From contig CM057477.1 in assembly GCA_030035585.1 (NCBI GenBank), positions 63,593,447 to 63,657,446 of the forward strand: a stretch of DNA of 64,000 nt, given 5' to 3'. Within the stretch, counting starts at the first letter, position 1. Every line of letters begins with the position of its first letter. Below are positions 1-11,459 of the stretch, piece after piece. This DNA comes from Dugong dugon (Eukaryota; Chordata; Mammalia; Sirenia; Dugongidae). The notes under the pieces were generated by a model that saw nothing but the letters and a program-made list of their open reading frames with translations, made no database searches and was not told where the DNA came from. The position numbers and the translations under genes were made by a program.

Positions 1-2595
1 CCTTCAACTTTATTCTTCTTCTTCAGTAGTGCTTTAATTACTTGGGGCTTCTTCTCTTTCCATATAAAGTTAATGATTGGTTTTTCCAACTCTTTGAAGA
101 ATGTTGTTGGTATTTGGATCGGGATTGCATTATATTTGTAGATTGCTTTGGGTAGAATTGTCGTTTTCACAATGTTGAGTCTACCTATCCATGAGCATGG
201 TATGTTTTTCCATTTATGTAGATCCTTTTGGGTTTCTTGCAGTAGTGTTTTGTAGTTTTCTTTGTATAGGTCTTTTACATCCCTGGTTAGGTTTAGTCTT
301 AGTATTTTATTTTTTAGGGGCTATTATAAATGGTATTGCTTTCCTGATTTCCTTTTCTTCATTCTCCTTATTGGTGTATAAGAATCCAACTGATTTTTGA
401 ACGTTTATCTTGTATCCTGCTTCTCTGCTGAATCTTTCTATTAGGTCCAGTAGATTTCTCGTGGAGTCTTTAGGGTTTTCTATGTATAGTATATCATCTG
501 CAAACAGGGACAGTTTAACTTCTTCATTACCTGTTTGGAAGCCCGTTATTTCTTTTTCTTGCCTTATTGCTCTAGCTAGGACTTCCAGCACAGTGTTAAA
601 TAGGAGTGGTGATAAAGGGCATCCTTGTCTTGTTCCTGTTCTCAAGGGGAATGTTTTCAGCCTCTCTAGATTAAGGATGATGTTGGCCATTGGTTTCGCA
701 TAGATGCCCTTTATTATGTTGAGAAATTTCCCTTCTATACCTATTTTATTGAGAGTTTTTATCAGGAATGGGTGTTGGACTTCGTTGAATGCCTTTTCTG
801 CATCAGTTGAGATGATCGTGTGATTGTTTTCTTTCCTTTTATTTAGGTGGTGGATTACGTTAATTTTCTAATGTTGAACCATCCTTGCATACCTGGTATG
901 AATCCTACTTGGTCGTGGTGTGTTATTTTTTTGATATGATGCTGAATTCTATTGGCTAGAATTTTGTTGAGAATTTTTGCATCTATGTTCATGTGAGATA
1001 TTGGTCTGTAATTTTCTTTTTTTGTGGTGTCTTTGCCTGGTTTTGGTATCAGCGTTAAGCTGGCTTCATCGAATGAATTTGGAAGTGTTGCTTTCTTTTC
1101 TATGCTCTGAAATAGCTTGAGTAGTAATGGTACAAGCTCTTCTGTGAATGTTTTGTAGAATTCTCCAATGAAGCCACTTGGGTCAGGGCTTTTTTTTTTG
1201 TTGGGAGTTTTTTTTATTACCTTTTCAATCTCTTATCTTATCATGGGTCTGTTCAGATTTTCAACATCACTTTGTGGTATTTTGGGTAGTCTGTGTGTTT
1301 CTAGAAATTTATCCATTTCCTCTAGGTTTTCAAATTTGTTAGACTATAGTTTTGCATAATATTCTGTTATGATTCTTTTTATTTCAGTTGGGTCTGTTGT
1401 ATTGTCCCCCATTTCATTTCTTATTTGGGTTCTTTGTGTCCTCTCCTGTTTTTCTTTTGTCAGTCTGGCTGGAGGTTTGTCGATTTTGTTGATTCTTTCA
1501 AAGAACCAACTTTTATTTTTGTTGATTCTTTCTATTGTTTTTCTGTTCTCTATTTGTTTCTGCTCCGATCTTTATTATTTCCTTTCTTCCCGTGGCTGTG
1601 GGCTTTTTTTGCTGTTCTCTTTCTATTTGTTTGAGTTCTGTAGTTAATGTTTTGATTTTGTCCCTTTTTTCTTTTTAATGTGTGCCTCTATTGCTATAAA
1701 TTGTCCTCTGCGGACTGCCTTTGCTGTGTCCCAAAGGCTTTGGTACATTGTGTTTTCATTCTCATTTGATTCTAGGAATTTTTTGATTCCATCTCTGATT
1801 TCTTCTATTACCCAGTAATGTGTAAGCAGGGTATGACTCAGTTTCCATGTAATTGATTTTTTTTCCTTGCTCTTTCTAGTGTTAATTTCTACCTTGATGG
1901 CATTGTGGTCGGAGAAGATACTTTGAATTATCTAAGTGTTTTGGATCTTGTTGAGGATTCCTCTGTGGCCTAAGATGTGGTCTGTTCTGGAGAACATCCC
2001 ATGTGCATTGGAAAAGAATGTGTACTTTGCAGCTGTTGGATGGAGAGTTCTATATATGTCTATGAGGTCAAGTTGGCTGATTGTACCCTTTAGGTCTTCT
2101 GTATCTTTGCTGAGTTTCTTCTTAGTTGTTCTGTCCTTTACGGAGAGTGGTGTGTTGAAGTCTCCTACTATTATTGTGGAACTGTCAATTTTTCTTTTCA
2201 GTGTTGTTAGAGTTTGTTTTATGTATTTTGGAGCCCTGTCATTGGGTTCGTAAATGTTTATTGGTTATGTCTTCATGATTGATCGTCCCGTTAATCATTA
2301 TATAGTGTCCTTCTTTGTCTTTTATGGTGGATTTTGTTTTAAAGTCTATTTTATCTGAGATTAGCATTGCCACTCATGCTCTTTTTGGTAGTTGTTAGCT
2401 TGATATATTTTTTTTTTACAACCTTTGACTTTTAGTAAATTCACATCTTTGTTTCTAATGTGTATCTCTTGTAGACAACATATTGATGGATCCTGTTTTT
2501 TTCCTCCATTCTGTCACTCTCCATCTCTTTATGGGTGCATTGAGGCTATTTACATTCAGTGTAGTTATTGATAGATGTGAGTTTATTGATGTCAT
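1..2595 (-). pseudogene. L1 copy 1 ORF2 (endonuclease-reverse transcriptase), partial and broken
   Basis: Begins at an ATG at 2595 on the minus strand in the same context as the ORF2 start of copy 3. The endonuclease part is degenerate. A clean reverse-transcriptase stretch lies at 690-307, with [15 protein letters not shown] and the catalytic F-A-D-D box, followed by A-G-Y-K-I-N. The sequence at the left edge is the post-RT region, so ORF2 continues outside. ORF2p nicks the target and copies RNA into DNA; this copy is inactive through multiple stops. Confidence 0.88.
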
Positions 2596-3024
2596 TTTGT
2601 AGTGCTTTTTTTTGTGGTGCTGACGTTTTCTTTGTTCCTCTTACTCTCTTGTGCTGAATTCCTTTTGTTTGTGGACTTTTTTTTCCATTTCTTTTGTTTT
2701 TGTAAGTTTTTTGTTTTTACTGAGACTTTATGTTTTTCCTCTTTATTTTTATGAGTAGGTTTGTTAACTTTCTTTGTGGTTACTGTGAAATTTACCCTTA
2801 TCTTTCTAAGTTTGAAGCAGTCTATTATTACTTGGTATCGCCTTGCTTTCCTCTCCATTAGAAGGTTCTATACCTACATAGTTTATTCCCTCTTTTGTCT
2901 GATGTTGTTGCCATTTACAGATTAACTGCTCTGATTCCCCGTTGTATTTCTTTTGGTTTTGGATATTCCTTGAGAGTTCATTTACTAGATTTGTATCGGG
3001 CTGGTACTATCCTGTGTTCTTGAT

Positions 3025-4054
3025 TCAGCCTCTGAGCTGAAGTTGTTTGTTCTCAGATCGAAGAACTCCCTTTAATAATTCTTTTAAGTTTGGTTTGGTT
3101 TTTACATATTCCCTTAATTTCTGTTTATCTGCAAATGTCCTAATTTCACCATCATATTTGGACGAGAGTTTTGCAGGATATATTATTCTTGGCTGGTAAG
3201 AAGGTTTTATATATGTCATCCCATTGCCTTCTTGCCTGCATGGTTTCTGCCGAATAATCTGAGCTCAGTCTTATTGTTTCTCCTCTCTGTGACTTTTTGT
3301 TTCTCTCAAGCTGCTCTCAGGATTCTTTGTCTGTCTTTGGTTTAGGCAAGTGTGATTATGATATGCCTTAGCGATTTTCTTCTGGGGTCTATCCTACATG
3401 GGATGCATTGAGCTTCTTGGATGGTCAGCTTTTCATCTTTGATGATATTGGGGAAGTTTTCTGTCAGCAGTTCTTCAATGATCCTCTCTGTGTTTTCTGT
3501 TTTCTCCCCCTGTTCAGGATCTCTAATCACCTGCAGATTTTTGCTCTTGATTGTATCCCACATAACTCTCAGGGTCTCTTCATTTTTCTTTGTTCTTTTT
3601 TCTGAGTTTTCCTCAAACAGAGTTGTATCCAGGTGTTTGTCTTCAATTCCACTGATCCCGTCTTCCACCATTTCAAATCTGCTCTCAGCCCTTCTATGAC
3701 ACCATCTATTTCTGAAATCTTGTTGTTTATCTTTTGGATTTCTAATTGTTGTTTTTGTATGATTTCTAGTTGTGAACTTATTTTGGCATTTTGTTCCTGC
3801 ATTATTTTCCTGAATTCTTCCAATTTTTTGTCTGTATTTTCCATGAATTTGTCTATTTTTTCCTCATTTTTGTCTGCTTTTTGCTTCAACTCTTGGAGAA
3901 TTCTGAGTATTAGAGATTTGACTTACCTATCAGGTAGTTCTTGTACCTTTTTTTCCACTGGAAAGTCATCTGGTGTTTTATTTTGGATGCCTACCTTAAC
4001 CATCCTGTCCTGTTTTTGTAAATGTTTTGATATTGTGTGCTGTCTTCGGGGCAT
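3025..4054 (-). pseudogene. L1 copy 1 ORF1 (ORF1p RNA-binding protein) remnant
   Basis: Frame starts with M-P-R-R-Q and ends near L-Q-L-R-G-stop, about 343 codons, close to the usual ORF1p length (338 in human). In order: a charged N-terminal region, a coiled coil rich in K, E, Q and I (about 3570-3890), an RRM-like middle (about 3340-3560) with I-I-E-E-L-L-T-E-N-F-P-N, and a C-terminal domain with R-I-I-Y-P-A-K-L-S (about 3219-3025). ORF1p is the trimeric nucleic-acid chaperone of L1 particles. An in-frame stop follows L-P-D-R near 3926, and further frame breaks occur, so no full protein can be made. Confidence 0.85.
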
Positions 4055-5672
4055 TCAGTAGTTAAATGTTTCATGTTTATTGATTGGACATTTGTTTGTG
4101 TTGTCCTTTTTTAAATTTGGCCATGTCTGAGCAGGCGGGCTGTGTGGTCTTTGTTGTTTGCTTGTCTTTGGGCAGAATACTTTTTGCCTCCATCTCCAAT
4201 TGGCAGGTTCAGTCACTCAGATATGGTACGGCAGGGCAGCCGTAGCTGAAGCGGAGTTATTGGGATGGGTTGTTTGTGGCATTTACTACAGCTACCAGGG
4301 TGGGTCGGTAATCAGTGTAGGGCAGGTTCCAGTAGGCTGTGCCTGTGCTGCTTGGTGGTGTGATGTTAAGCGCACGGTGCGGGTAGGCAGGATGGAGGGG
4401 GGGAGATTGTTATGTGTGGAGCTAAGATGGATATGGGAGAGAGGAGAGAGGAACAGGAGGCAAAAACATACAAACAAACAAAAAGGAGTGCAATGGGAGC
4501 TTGCTCTTGGAGTGGAGAGATGAGAGAGTATGAAATGGAGAAAAACAAAAAGGGGATGAAGAAGAAGAATGAATAAATAAAAATCAGAAAGAAAAAAGAA
4601 CAGCAGAGCTCCCAGGGATCCCACCAGTGCAGCTATGAGGTCTGGGGAAGTTGTTCTCAGGTGTTGCAGTACAGCCTGGCTAGAAGGCATAGAGGTATTC
4701 AGCGCCAGGTATTCAGAGAACAGAAGGAGAAGGAAGGTATAGAGAGATGAGGAACTGAGTAATGAAGAAAGAGAAAAAGAGGGGAAAGAAAAGAAAGCAA
4801 ATTAAAAAAAAAAAAAAAAGAACCAGGAAGGTCCCCCCAAAAACAGAAAAAAAATAAAAGAAAAAACCCACAAGAAATGAAATGTTCTAAGGGATCCCTG
4901 TGCGTGTCTGCGCAAGCCGAGGGGGTATGTTCCAAGCTGTGCAGCACTGCCCGTCCAGAACAGGCTCCCAACTCAAGAAAAGGAAAAGAAAACAGACAGT
5001 TCAAAACAAACAAATGAACAAAAGCCTGGGGACCCCACCAGCATGGCAGCCCAGACCGGGAAGCAGTTCTACCCTCAAACAGAGCTCCGCGGTCCCTCAG
5101 GAAGAAGCAAAGATGGCACACGGAGCCTGGTATTTGAGCGAAAGGAGTGGGAGGTGGTGAGAGGTAAGGAAGAAATCAAAAGAAGCGGGGAAAAAAAGCA
5201 ACACCAGCAGCCAGCAAATGGCACTCAGAGAGCTGGCCAGTGCGGGCGGGTGGAATCCAAGCAGCCAGTGCTTCCCGGACCAGAGACTGTGGCCGAGGGA
5301 TCAGAGGAGGCTGAGTGGTGGTGAAGAAGGGTGGGGGATGGGAAAGCGTATATCGCAAATTACCAGTTGTTCTGTCTCCCGCTGGAAGCTCCGTGAAGCT
5401 GCTTTCTCATACCTCCTATTTGCTGATCTCTGATAGGAATCCAAGATGGCGGATTCGCGCTGCGTTAGCTGATAGAGGACTGCTGCATGAATCTCTCCTC
5501 GCTCTCTGTTCTCTGTCAGTTTTCTTACTCCATTGGTCCTTGGCTGAGTTCTTTATCTCTTCGTTTTATGTTTTAGGGTTTCAGGATTGCTGTTTTCTTT
5601 GGTTAGTTTTTCGAATCTTTGCTGTGGAGGGATGGCATTGTGCTTCTGCCTAGAGCACCATGTTGCCAGAAG
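4055..5672 (-). promoter_or_regulatory. L1 copy 1 5'UTR (internal promoter region) with YY1-like motif
   Basis: About 1.6 kb upstream of ORF1, richer in G+C than the flanks and containing purine-rich A/G tracts (4430-4900). The + strand motif CCAAGATGGCGG (5441-5452) is a good match to the YY1 consensus and recurs at the equivalent place in copy 2. L1 5'UTRs carry a sense promoter and, in some mammals, an antisense promoter. Here antisense output would run in the + direction toward the GTF2F2 exons. Activity is inferred only. Confidence 0.6.
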
Positions 5673-5726
5673 ATACTTCAGTTTTCAAAATGTTTGATAC
5701 ATGTTTTATTTTACTGACAGTCACAT

Positions 5727-5895
5727 GTTGTTGTGTGCCTTCGAGTCAGTTCTGATTCATAGTGACCCTGTTTGACAGAGTAGAACTGCCGCATAGAATT
5801 TCCAAGGCTGTAATCTTTACGGGAGCAGATCACCAAAGCAGCTGGCAGGTTCGGACCGTCAACGTAACAACTAACCATTGTGCCACCAGGGCTCT
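5727..5895 (-). mobile_element. AfroSINE, long form
   Basis: Reverse complement starts with the tRNA-like head GAGCCCTGGTGGCACAATGG and ends with the shared LINE-type tail (tcagaactgactcgaaggca). The middle block is retained. About 170 bases, moderately diverged. Confidence 0.85.
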
Positions 5896-7029
5896 TTGTA
5901 ACAATCATATAGTCTGTACTCATATCACTTCTCCCAAACACTTTTATTTGTAGCTTTAGTGATAAACATATTTAACATTCAAGGTCATGTGGGGTCCACT
6001 ACTGATAAAATATATACAAATAAAAAATCAACGAGATAGAATTTTTCATCTGTACAGTTGACTAAGAACATGAAGGCAAAACTGCACAGTATTAGGCATT
6101 CGTATCTGAAGATATTGCCGTGTTGTACAATAGTTGATGTTTATAATTTGACCACAGGTCATCATGAAAAAGTTAAATTGTAGTTGTAATATATAACAGC
6201 AGAAGGTCACATATACCTCATAAATTCATGCACAAAGACAAAAGAATATGTAATACTTTTAAAGTAAGTTTTAAGTCTTCAAGGATTAATGTCTTTTTTT
6301 CTGGAAAAGTAACTCATCCAAATCTCATCAATCTCTTATCATTCCAGCTAAGATGCCGTTATAATTATGTGTATGTGAAAATGAGGATATGTTTGCCTCC
6401 TGTGCTCCCTAATTGCATCTGAGTAGTTTTCTAGTCACCGAGACTGGAAATGTCAGCATGATCTTTTTAATTTATCCTTTTTCCTTTGCTGCCCACTTCC
6501 TGTCAGTTCTCTTCTGTCAGTTCTTATAGCTTAATGACCCTGCCATGGATTTCTTCCTTACCTTCTACCACTCCCTGGTTTAAGCCTTCATTATTATTAT
6601 TTTTTTTCATTACTTTTTGTGTGGTTTTTTGCATTAGCCTCGATCCAGTTCACTAAACACTATGTGGATGCCTTATATGTTTGCTTTGCCTTGCCTTTAG
6701 CATCTCTGTCTTAAAGACAGCAAAATTATATGCTTCTAGGAGCCATAATCAATAGTGATGGGGGAGAGACTGTGGTAAATTCCAATTCCTGTCCCATCTA
6801 TGCATGTCCAGGGGATTGCTGTCATGGTGAAATGTGGTCCCAGTGTTGCCAAATCTTCTAGAGTTGTAGGAGAAGCTGGAAATTCATATGTTTATGTGAA
6901 ATCTTAAAACTTTTTTCACCTCTGTTCTAGATACTTCCCCAGCAAAAAGGAGATTTACATTTTAATATACTAAAGAATCTGCAAATTCCTACAGGAAACA
7001 AATATGCTTTAGAGTCTGTACTCCTTAGT
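5896..7029. other. Unique intronic sequence
   Basis: AT-rich intron with no recognisable repeat, RNA gene or open frame of note. Confidence 0.6.
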
Positions 7030-7400
7030 CTGGCCTAAGAGCTCTTTACCACTTGATTCCAGTCTAGCATTCACCGATGTCAGAAAGAATGTGTTACTTT
7101 TTCACTTTGGTGTTCACTTGGGCTGTTTGCTTAGCCTTGAATGCCCCCATATTGTTGCCCTCCTCACTCAATTCATCTTTTCCCTAGCCTTCTAGTCTTC
7201 ATTTCTGTGACAATATGTTATGCCTCTGTTACAAAATTATTATTTTGATCAGATGGAATCTGACTTGTGTATTAAACTAGGACCTCCTTGAGGACAAGGA
7301 CTTAACGCTTATACCGGGTACCTAGTACAGTGCCTAGTGGATGACTGAGTGAGTGACTGAGTGACTAACTGAAGGCAGATAGGGATGCAGTTGGGTGTTG
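7030..7400 (+). repeat. L2 LINE 3' fragment
   Basis: Ends with the typical L2 run: ctccttgaggacaaggac, then cctagtacagtgcctagt. Ancient and diverged. Confidence 0.6.
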
Positions 7401-7429
7401 TAGATACAATAGTTTTCTAACTGGTCTTC

Positions 7430-8640
7430 ATGTCTGTAGTCACCTTTAATCTGTTCCGTATATCCTTATTGGTGCAAGCTTCCTGGAGCGTATCTTTGTA
7501 CATGTTAATTTTTACTGTACTTTAGATGAAGGTTTACAGAACAAATAGTTTCTCATTAAACAGTTAGTACACATATTGTTTTATGACAGTGGTTAACAAC
7601 CCCATGACATGTCAGCACTGTCCCTTCTCAATCTTGGGTTCCCTATTACCAGCTTTCCTGTCCCTCCTGCCTTCTAGTCCTTGTCCCTGGACTGTTGTGC
7701 CCCATTAGTCTGGTTTTGTTTTATGGGGCTGTCTAATCTTTGACTGAATGGTGAACCTTGGGAGTGAAGTCATTACTGAGCTAAAAGGGTGTCCGGGGGC
7801 CATACTCTCAGGGTTTCTCCAGTCTCTGTCACGCCAATAAGTCTGGTCTTTTTTGTGAGTTACAGTTTTGTTCTACATTTTTCTCCAGCTCTGTCCAGGA
7901 CCCTCTGTTGTGATCCTGTCAGAGCAGTCAGTGGTGGTAGCTAGGCTGGACTCAGTCTGGTGGAGGCTGTGGTAGTTGTGGTCCATTAGTCTTTTGGACT
8001 GATCTTCCCCTTGTATCTTGTTTTCTTCATTCTCCCTTGCTTTCGGAGGGATGAGACCAGTGGAGTATCTTAGATGGCTGCTCACATGCTTTTAAGACCC
8101 CAGATGCTACTCGCCAAGGTAGAATGTACATCATTATCTTTATTATAAACTGTGTTATGCCAGTTGAGCTAGATGTACATGTTAATTCTTTTGTTCAAAT
8201 AATCCGTATGGATCTCCATTGCCTATAAAATAAAGTCTGTACTCTGCTGTGGTACTCAAGATCTTCATAGTTTAGCTCCAATTTCCATTATAGTTCATTT
8301 CTCACTATTTGTTATTTTGCATTCTTCCTTCCAGCTACTTCTAATACTTTTTTGATCAGACTGTTCTGTGACTTTGCTCAGCTCTTCACTTCTGTGCTAC
8401 TATTCCCCCCTTTCAGCATATTGAAATCCTGATACCCTTCAAGGGTTAGCGCAGAGCCGCCTCCTTCGTTGAGCCATTCCTTAACTCTGAAAATGGAAGA
8501 AATAGTATCCTATCTGATCCTGGCACATTGTGTTCTCCATTTAATCCTTAACATTTATCTCTATTTTATAGTTATGTATGTACCTTTTGTGTCTCCTGGC
8601 AAGGGACAGGGACCTTACATTTAGTACTTTGGATGTAGTA
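7430..8640 (+). repeat. L2 LINE fragment, split by an L1 tail
   Basis: Left part 7430-7510 and right part 8175-8640 carry L2-type sequence (tagctccaatttccattatag; near 8450, an L2-like stretch). It was interrupted by the L1 tail at 7511-8174, whose target duplication proves the two parts were once joined. Confidence 0.6.
7511..8174 (-). mobile_element. 5'-truncated L1 tail (3'UTR type A)
   Basis: 664-base minus-strand L1 3' end, flanked by a 13-base direct repeat gtacatgttaatt at 7498-7510 and 8175-8187. It contains the 3'UTR type seen again near 27300-28000 and 38220-38510 (gatgaaggtttacagaac; ccattagtcttttggactg). Confidence 0.88.
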
Positions 8641-9189
8641 TGTAAAATAAAAATTTCTTAAATTTTAATAAAATTAGGCTATAATATAGGATGTACATTG
8701 ATTCCATTGTAAAAAAAAAAAATTAAAAAATGTATATCCAGATATATAAAAAGTCTGAAAGGAGATATGCTGTACTAAGATATTAACAGTGAAATTATAG
8801 CTATTTTAAAACATCTTTTAGCTTTGTATTAAAAAATATTTATAATGAGCATATATTGTTTTTAAAATAGAGAAAAATTGATTATAATTTTTAAAAATTA
8901 AATTCAGTAATTTTTTATCTTTAAGATTTTGTTAGGTAAATAAAACATTATTTAAATGAAATAGTAAAATTTCTGAAATACCATGTATATCTGGCTTTAC
9001 ATGCACATTTATGTGCTGCTAAATGCTGAAAATAAAGATAAGAAAGATAAGACTTGTAATAATATCATTATTTGGTAAAATAATATTAGGACAGTTTATA
9101 ATAGTGTAAAGTGATACACACTTACCTAAAATGCTCATGTGAGATTAATGTGACTTTATTTTTCCTGTAAGATTACAAATAGGATAGAG
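8641..9189. other. AT-rich intron
   Basis: Very AT-rich, with A and T runs (8700-8960). No gene or classified repeat recognised. Confidence 0.6.
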
Positions 9190-9191
9190 TA

Positions 9192-10214
9192 CAGGTAGTC
9201 CCTGATTTAATGATGAGGTTCTGTTCCGACGACCTAAGTCGAATACCTCAATTTTTTCCTTATTTTTCATTATTATAGCCTTTTATTATCAATATCTTTA
9301 TAAATCCAATCTTTCTTTGTCTTTGGGGGTTGGAAACATTACATATAAACTTACAGATATATTTGAATACATACATAAAAAATACACAAATCGTAAAAAT
9401 TTACTCAGTGAAAAGTTGGACAACAATGGCATTTTGTCAGTTGGGGTAGTAACTCCTCTGCTTGTGGAAGGTTCTGCATCATCTAGATTATCCCTGGGAA
9501 TGGGGTTGGTGTTTCTAGTCAGAAAATTAGTGAGAGTTGTCTCTATGGTCCTTTTCTTTCTTTTTCTTCATATATTTTGCTGTAACATCTCTTTGCTTCC
9601 CAAATCTACCTATAGACTATAGCAAAGCAATCAGTGTTTGGGTCCATGTTTTCAAGCAGCTCAAGCCCCTGATTTAGTTTAGAAAAAACTCTAGCTAATC
9701 CTTTCACTGTGAAATTACTTGACATCTTCTCTCCTTCCTCCTTCTCATTATTTCTTTCTTCAGCATTTCTTTCCTCTTCAAAATTCATTAAGTCCTGACT
9801 TGTCAGTTCACCTTCTTTGTGATCTATGAGCTATTCCACATCGGCAGTATCAAGTTCTGAATTCATTGTCCATGCCATATGGACGATTTTCCCCTGATCT
9901 CTTTTATCCTGTTATTCTGATCAAATGCTTGGAGCCTATTCACATAGCTCACCAAGTTTTTCCATATCCCCTGCATGCATTTTCCCATAACTTCCTCACA
10001 GGAAGATGCAGTGTTCCAGCCTGCTATATGGCAGTGTTCTGAACAGTAAATCATAAATTGAACATCTGGAAGTGAACATCTGAGAATGATAACATCAGCA
10101 GATTACGTGCTGCAACATTGTAGTACATATTACTAACAATGGAATGTACAAAGAACAGGACCATCTTAAGTGCGGTTTGTCGTAACTCGAATATATTGTA
10201 AATCGGACTGTCTG
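9192..10214 (-). mobile_element. Tigger (pogo/Tc1-mariner) DNA transposon remnant
   Basis: Flanked by TA dinucleotides (9190-9191 and 10215-10216). The ends CAGGTAGTCC and GGACTGTCTG form imperfect terminal inverted repeats of the CAG...CTG type. Inside, on the minus strand, are pieces of the C-terminal part of a Tigger transposase. At 1,023 bases it is internally deleted compared with autonomous Tiggers of about 2.4 kb. Confidence 0.82.
9606..10054 (-). pseudogene. Tigger transposase C-terminal remnant
   Basis: Two minus-strand frames. 10054-9863 contains S-S-C-E-E-V-M-G-K-C-M-Q-G-I-W-K-N-L; 9788-9606 contains M-N-F-E-E-E-R-N-A-E-E-R, then F-T-V-K-G-L-A and N-M-D-P-N-T-D. These match the end of Tigger/pogo transposases, with the W-K-K-L-like motif, a Glu-rich linker, a final helix and M-D-P-N-T. 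The DDE catalytic core is absent, so it is a fossil. Confidence 0.72.
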
Positions 10215-10372
10215 TAGTTGAAGGGATGCCAAGGGTGACTATTAGTTTATCTCTGTATGTGTAGTATTGTATGCAGATATGAGGTAGTGTTATTTCTTTT
10301 TGCTTACATTTGGTGAGGGGACCATAAACTTTAATTAAATATATATTTTTAATTTCTTTTCCTCTCTTTTAG

Positions 10373-10391
10373 GACTCAAGGAAGAACCGAG
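10373..10391 (+). CDS. GTF2F2: GTF2F2 internal micro-exon (19 nt)
   Basis: Tiny coding exon of the small subunit of TFIIF (RAP30), which with RAP74 brings RNA polymerase II to the preinitiation complex in the nucleus. The exon follows a pyrimidine-rich tract ending in AG (10371-10372) and is followed by a GTAAG donor at 10392. The first base completes a lysine codon begun in the previous exon; the other 18 bases read T-Q-G-R-T-E, which joins in frame to V-S-F-T-L-N-E at the next exon. From memory this is about residues 47-53 of the human protein, in the N-terminal TFIIF dimerisation region. It enters in phase 2 and leaves in phase 0. Alone it would be too short to call; its strength is the exact continuation of the known RAP30 sequence. 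Exon numbering is not claimed, because upstream exons lie outside the window. Confidence 0.9.
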
Positions 10392-11459
10392 GTAAGATTA
10401 TTTATGCGAAAATTTTATTTAAAACATAAGATTGTTGTACTGTGCATTACTAATAGTAATGTTTGCATTCTGGAAAACCTCTCATCAAATGAATGACTGA
10501 TGCTCAGGAGCACATAAAGGCATAAATGCCACCCTTATGTGAATGAATGGACTCTTCTGGTTATTCATTCACGTATTTTTTTCCTTTGACCTAAATATCC
10601 CCTCTTGTTATTCTGAAACCTAGTATTTCTTCAGTGTAGCACAAACACTTGATTTGGATTTGGGGGGAGGGGGGTTAGATTGTGATCTATTAAGTCTAGG
10701 GCATAATTTGTAGTACCCAGTACATAGATAGATGTTTAGTAAATATTCATAATCTTCTTACATGGTTACGAGATTACTAATTTTATGTTTATTGTTCTTT
10801 TGGGGAGATCTGGTATACAGTAAAAATCATTTTGAAAGAATACCTACTGTGTCTTTCTATTCTAAACCTTAATATTGAATTATACTTGTAAATATTTAGT
10901 TGTATTTGCTGAAATATTTAGAAATAAAACATCACCATGTACTCATACAGTAGTTATTAAAATCTAAAAAAGAAATTTATCTTCTGTTTATGGGGGTGCT
11001 TAAACTTTTCAGTGTAAATAGCTCACTTCCTCCCTTGCAATACAGTAGCTTTTAAAAAATTCTTAAAATATTCATCTGCTCAGCAAATACTCCTGTGCGC
11101 CAGGCACTTTGTTAGGATATAAAGGTAGCAAGACGTGATCCCTTTACCTCAGAGACCTTAGGGAAAAATAATTTTATTCATGTTTTGGGAAGATTTTCCT
11201 CAGCCACAGACCAGGGAATACATTGGAAAGCTATCTTTATAATGATAGAATAGCCCCATTATCTTGGTAAATGGGAATAGATTCTCTTTTTATGACTAAG
11301 TATTGAAGATTTTTTGGTAAGGTTTAAAAAATATGTTTAATGAAGACTGGAAAAAAATTCAATTTTAAAAAACTATTTGATTTATAATAAAACGTTTCTG
11401 TGCAGATACTTTGAAGACAAAAGTGTATTGTAATAAGCTCTTGTTAATGTGTCTGTTAG
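10392..11459 (+). other. GTF2F2: GTF2F2 intron between the two exons
   Basis: A 1,068-base GT-AG intron. It holds an L2-like 3' fragment on the + strand near 10610-10750, an L2 fragment on the minus strand near 11075-11150, and otherwise AT-rich unique sequence. No other exon, RNA gene or conserved motif was recognised. Confidence 0.85.

Larger units (their letters stand above)
1..5672 (-). mobile_element. L1 LINE copy 1, 5' intact, 3' part beyond the window
   Basis: Read on the minus strand from about 5672 leftward: a GC-richer 5'UTR (to about 4055), ORF1 (4054-3025), a short inter-ORF spacer, then ORF2 from 2595 to the window start. The same order, and the same 5' start near the CATGTTGCC motif, occurs in copy 2 (16039-19294), which fixes the 5' end. 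ORFs are broken by stops, so the copy is dead. It lies in the upstream GTF2F2 intron, antisense to the gene. The right TSD is not recognisable because its partner is outside the window. Confidence 0.93.

Noticed and set aside
3421-4061. Plus-strand open frames of 92 and 142 codons
   Set aside because: These are the antisense shadow of L1 ORF1; the same frames recur in copy 2.
4158-5653. Several open frames of 86-140 codons in both directions
   Set aside because: All fall in the GC-richer L1 5'UTR, and the copy 2 equivalents do not preserve the same frames.
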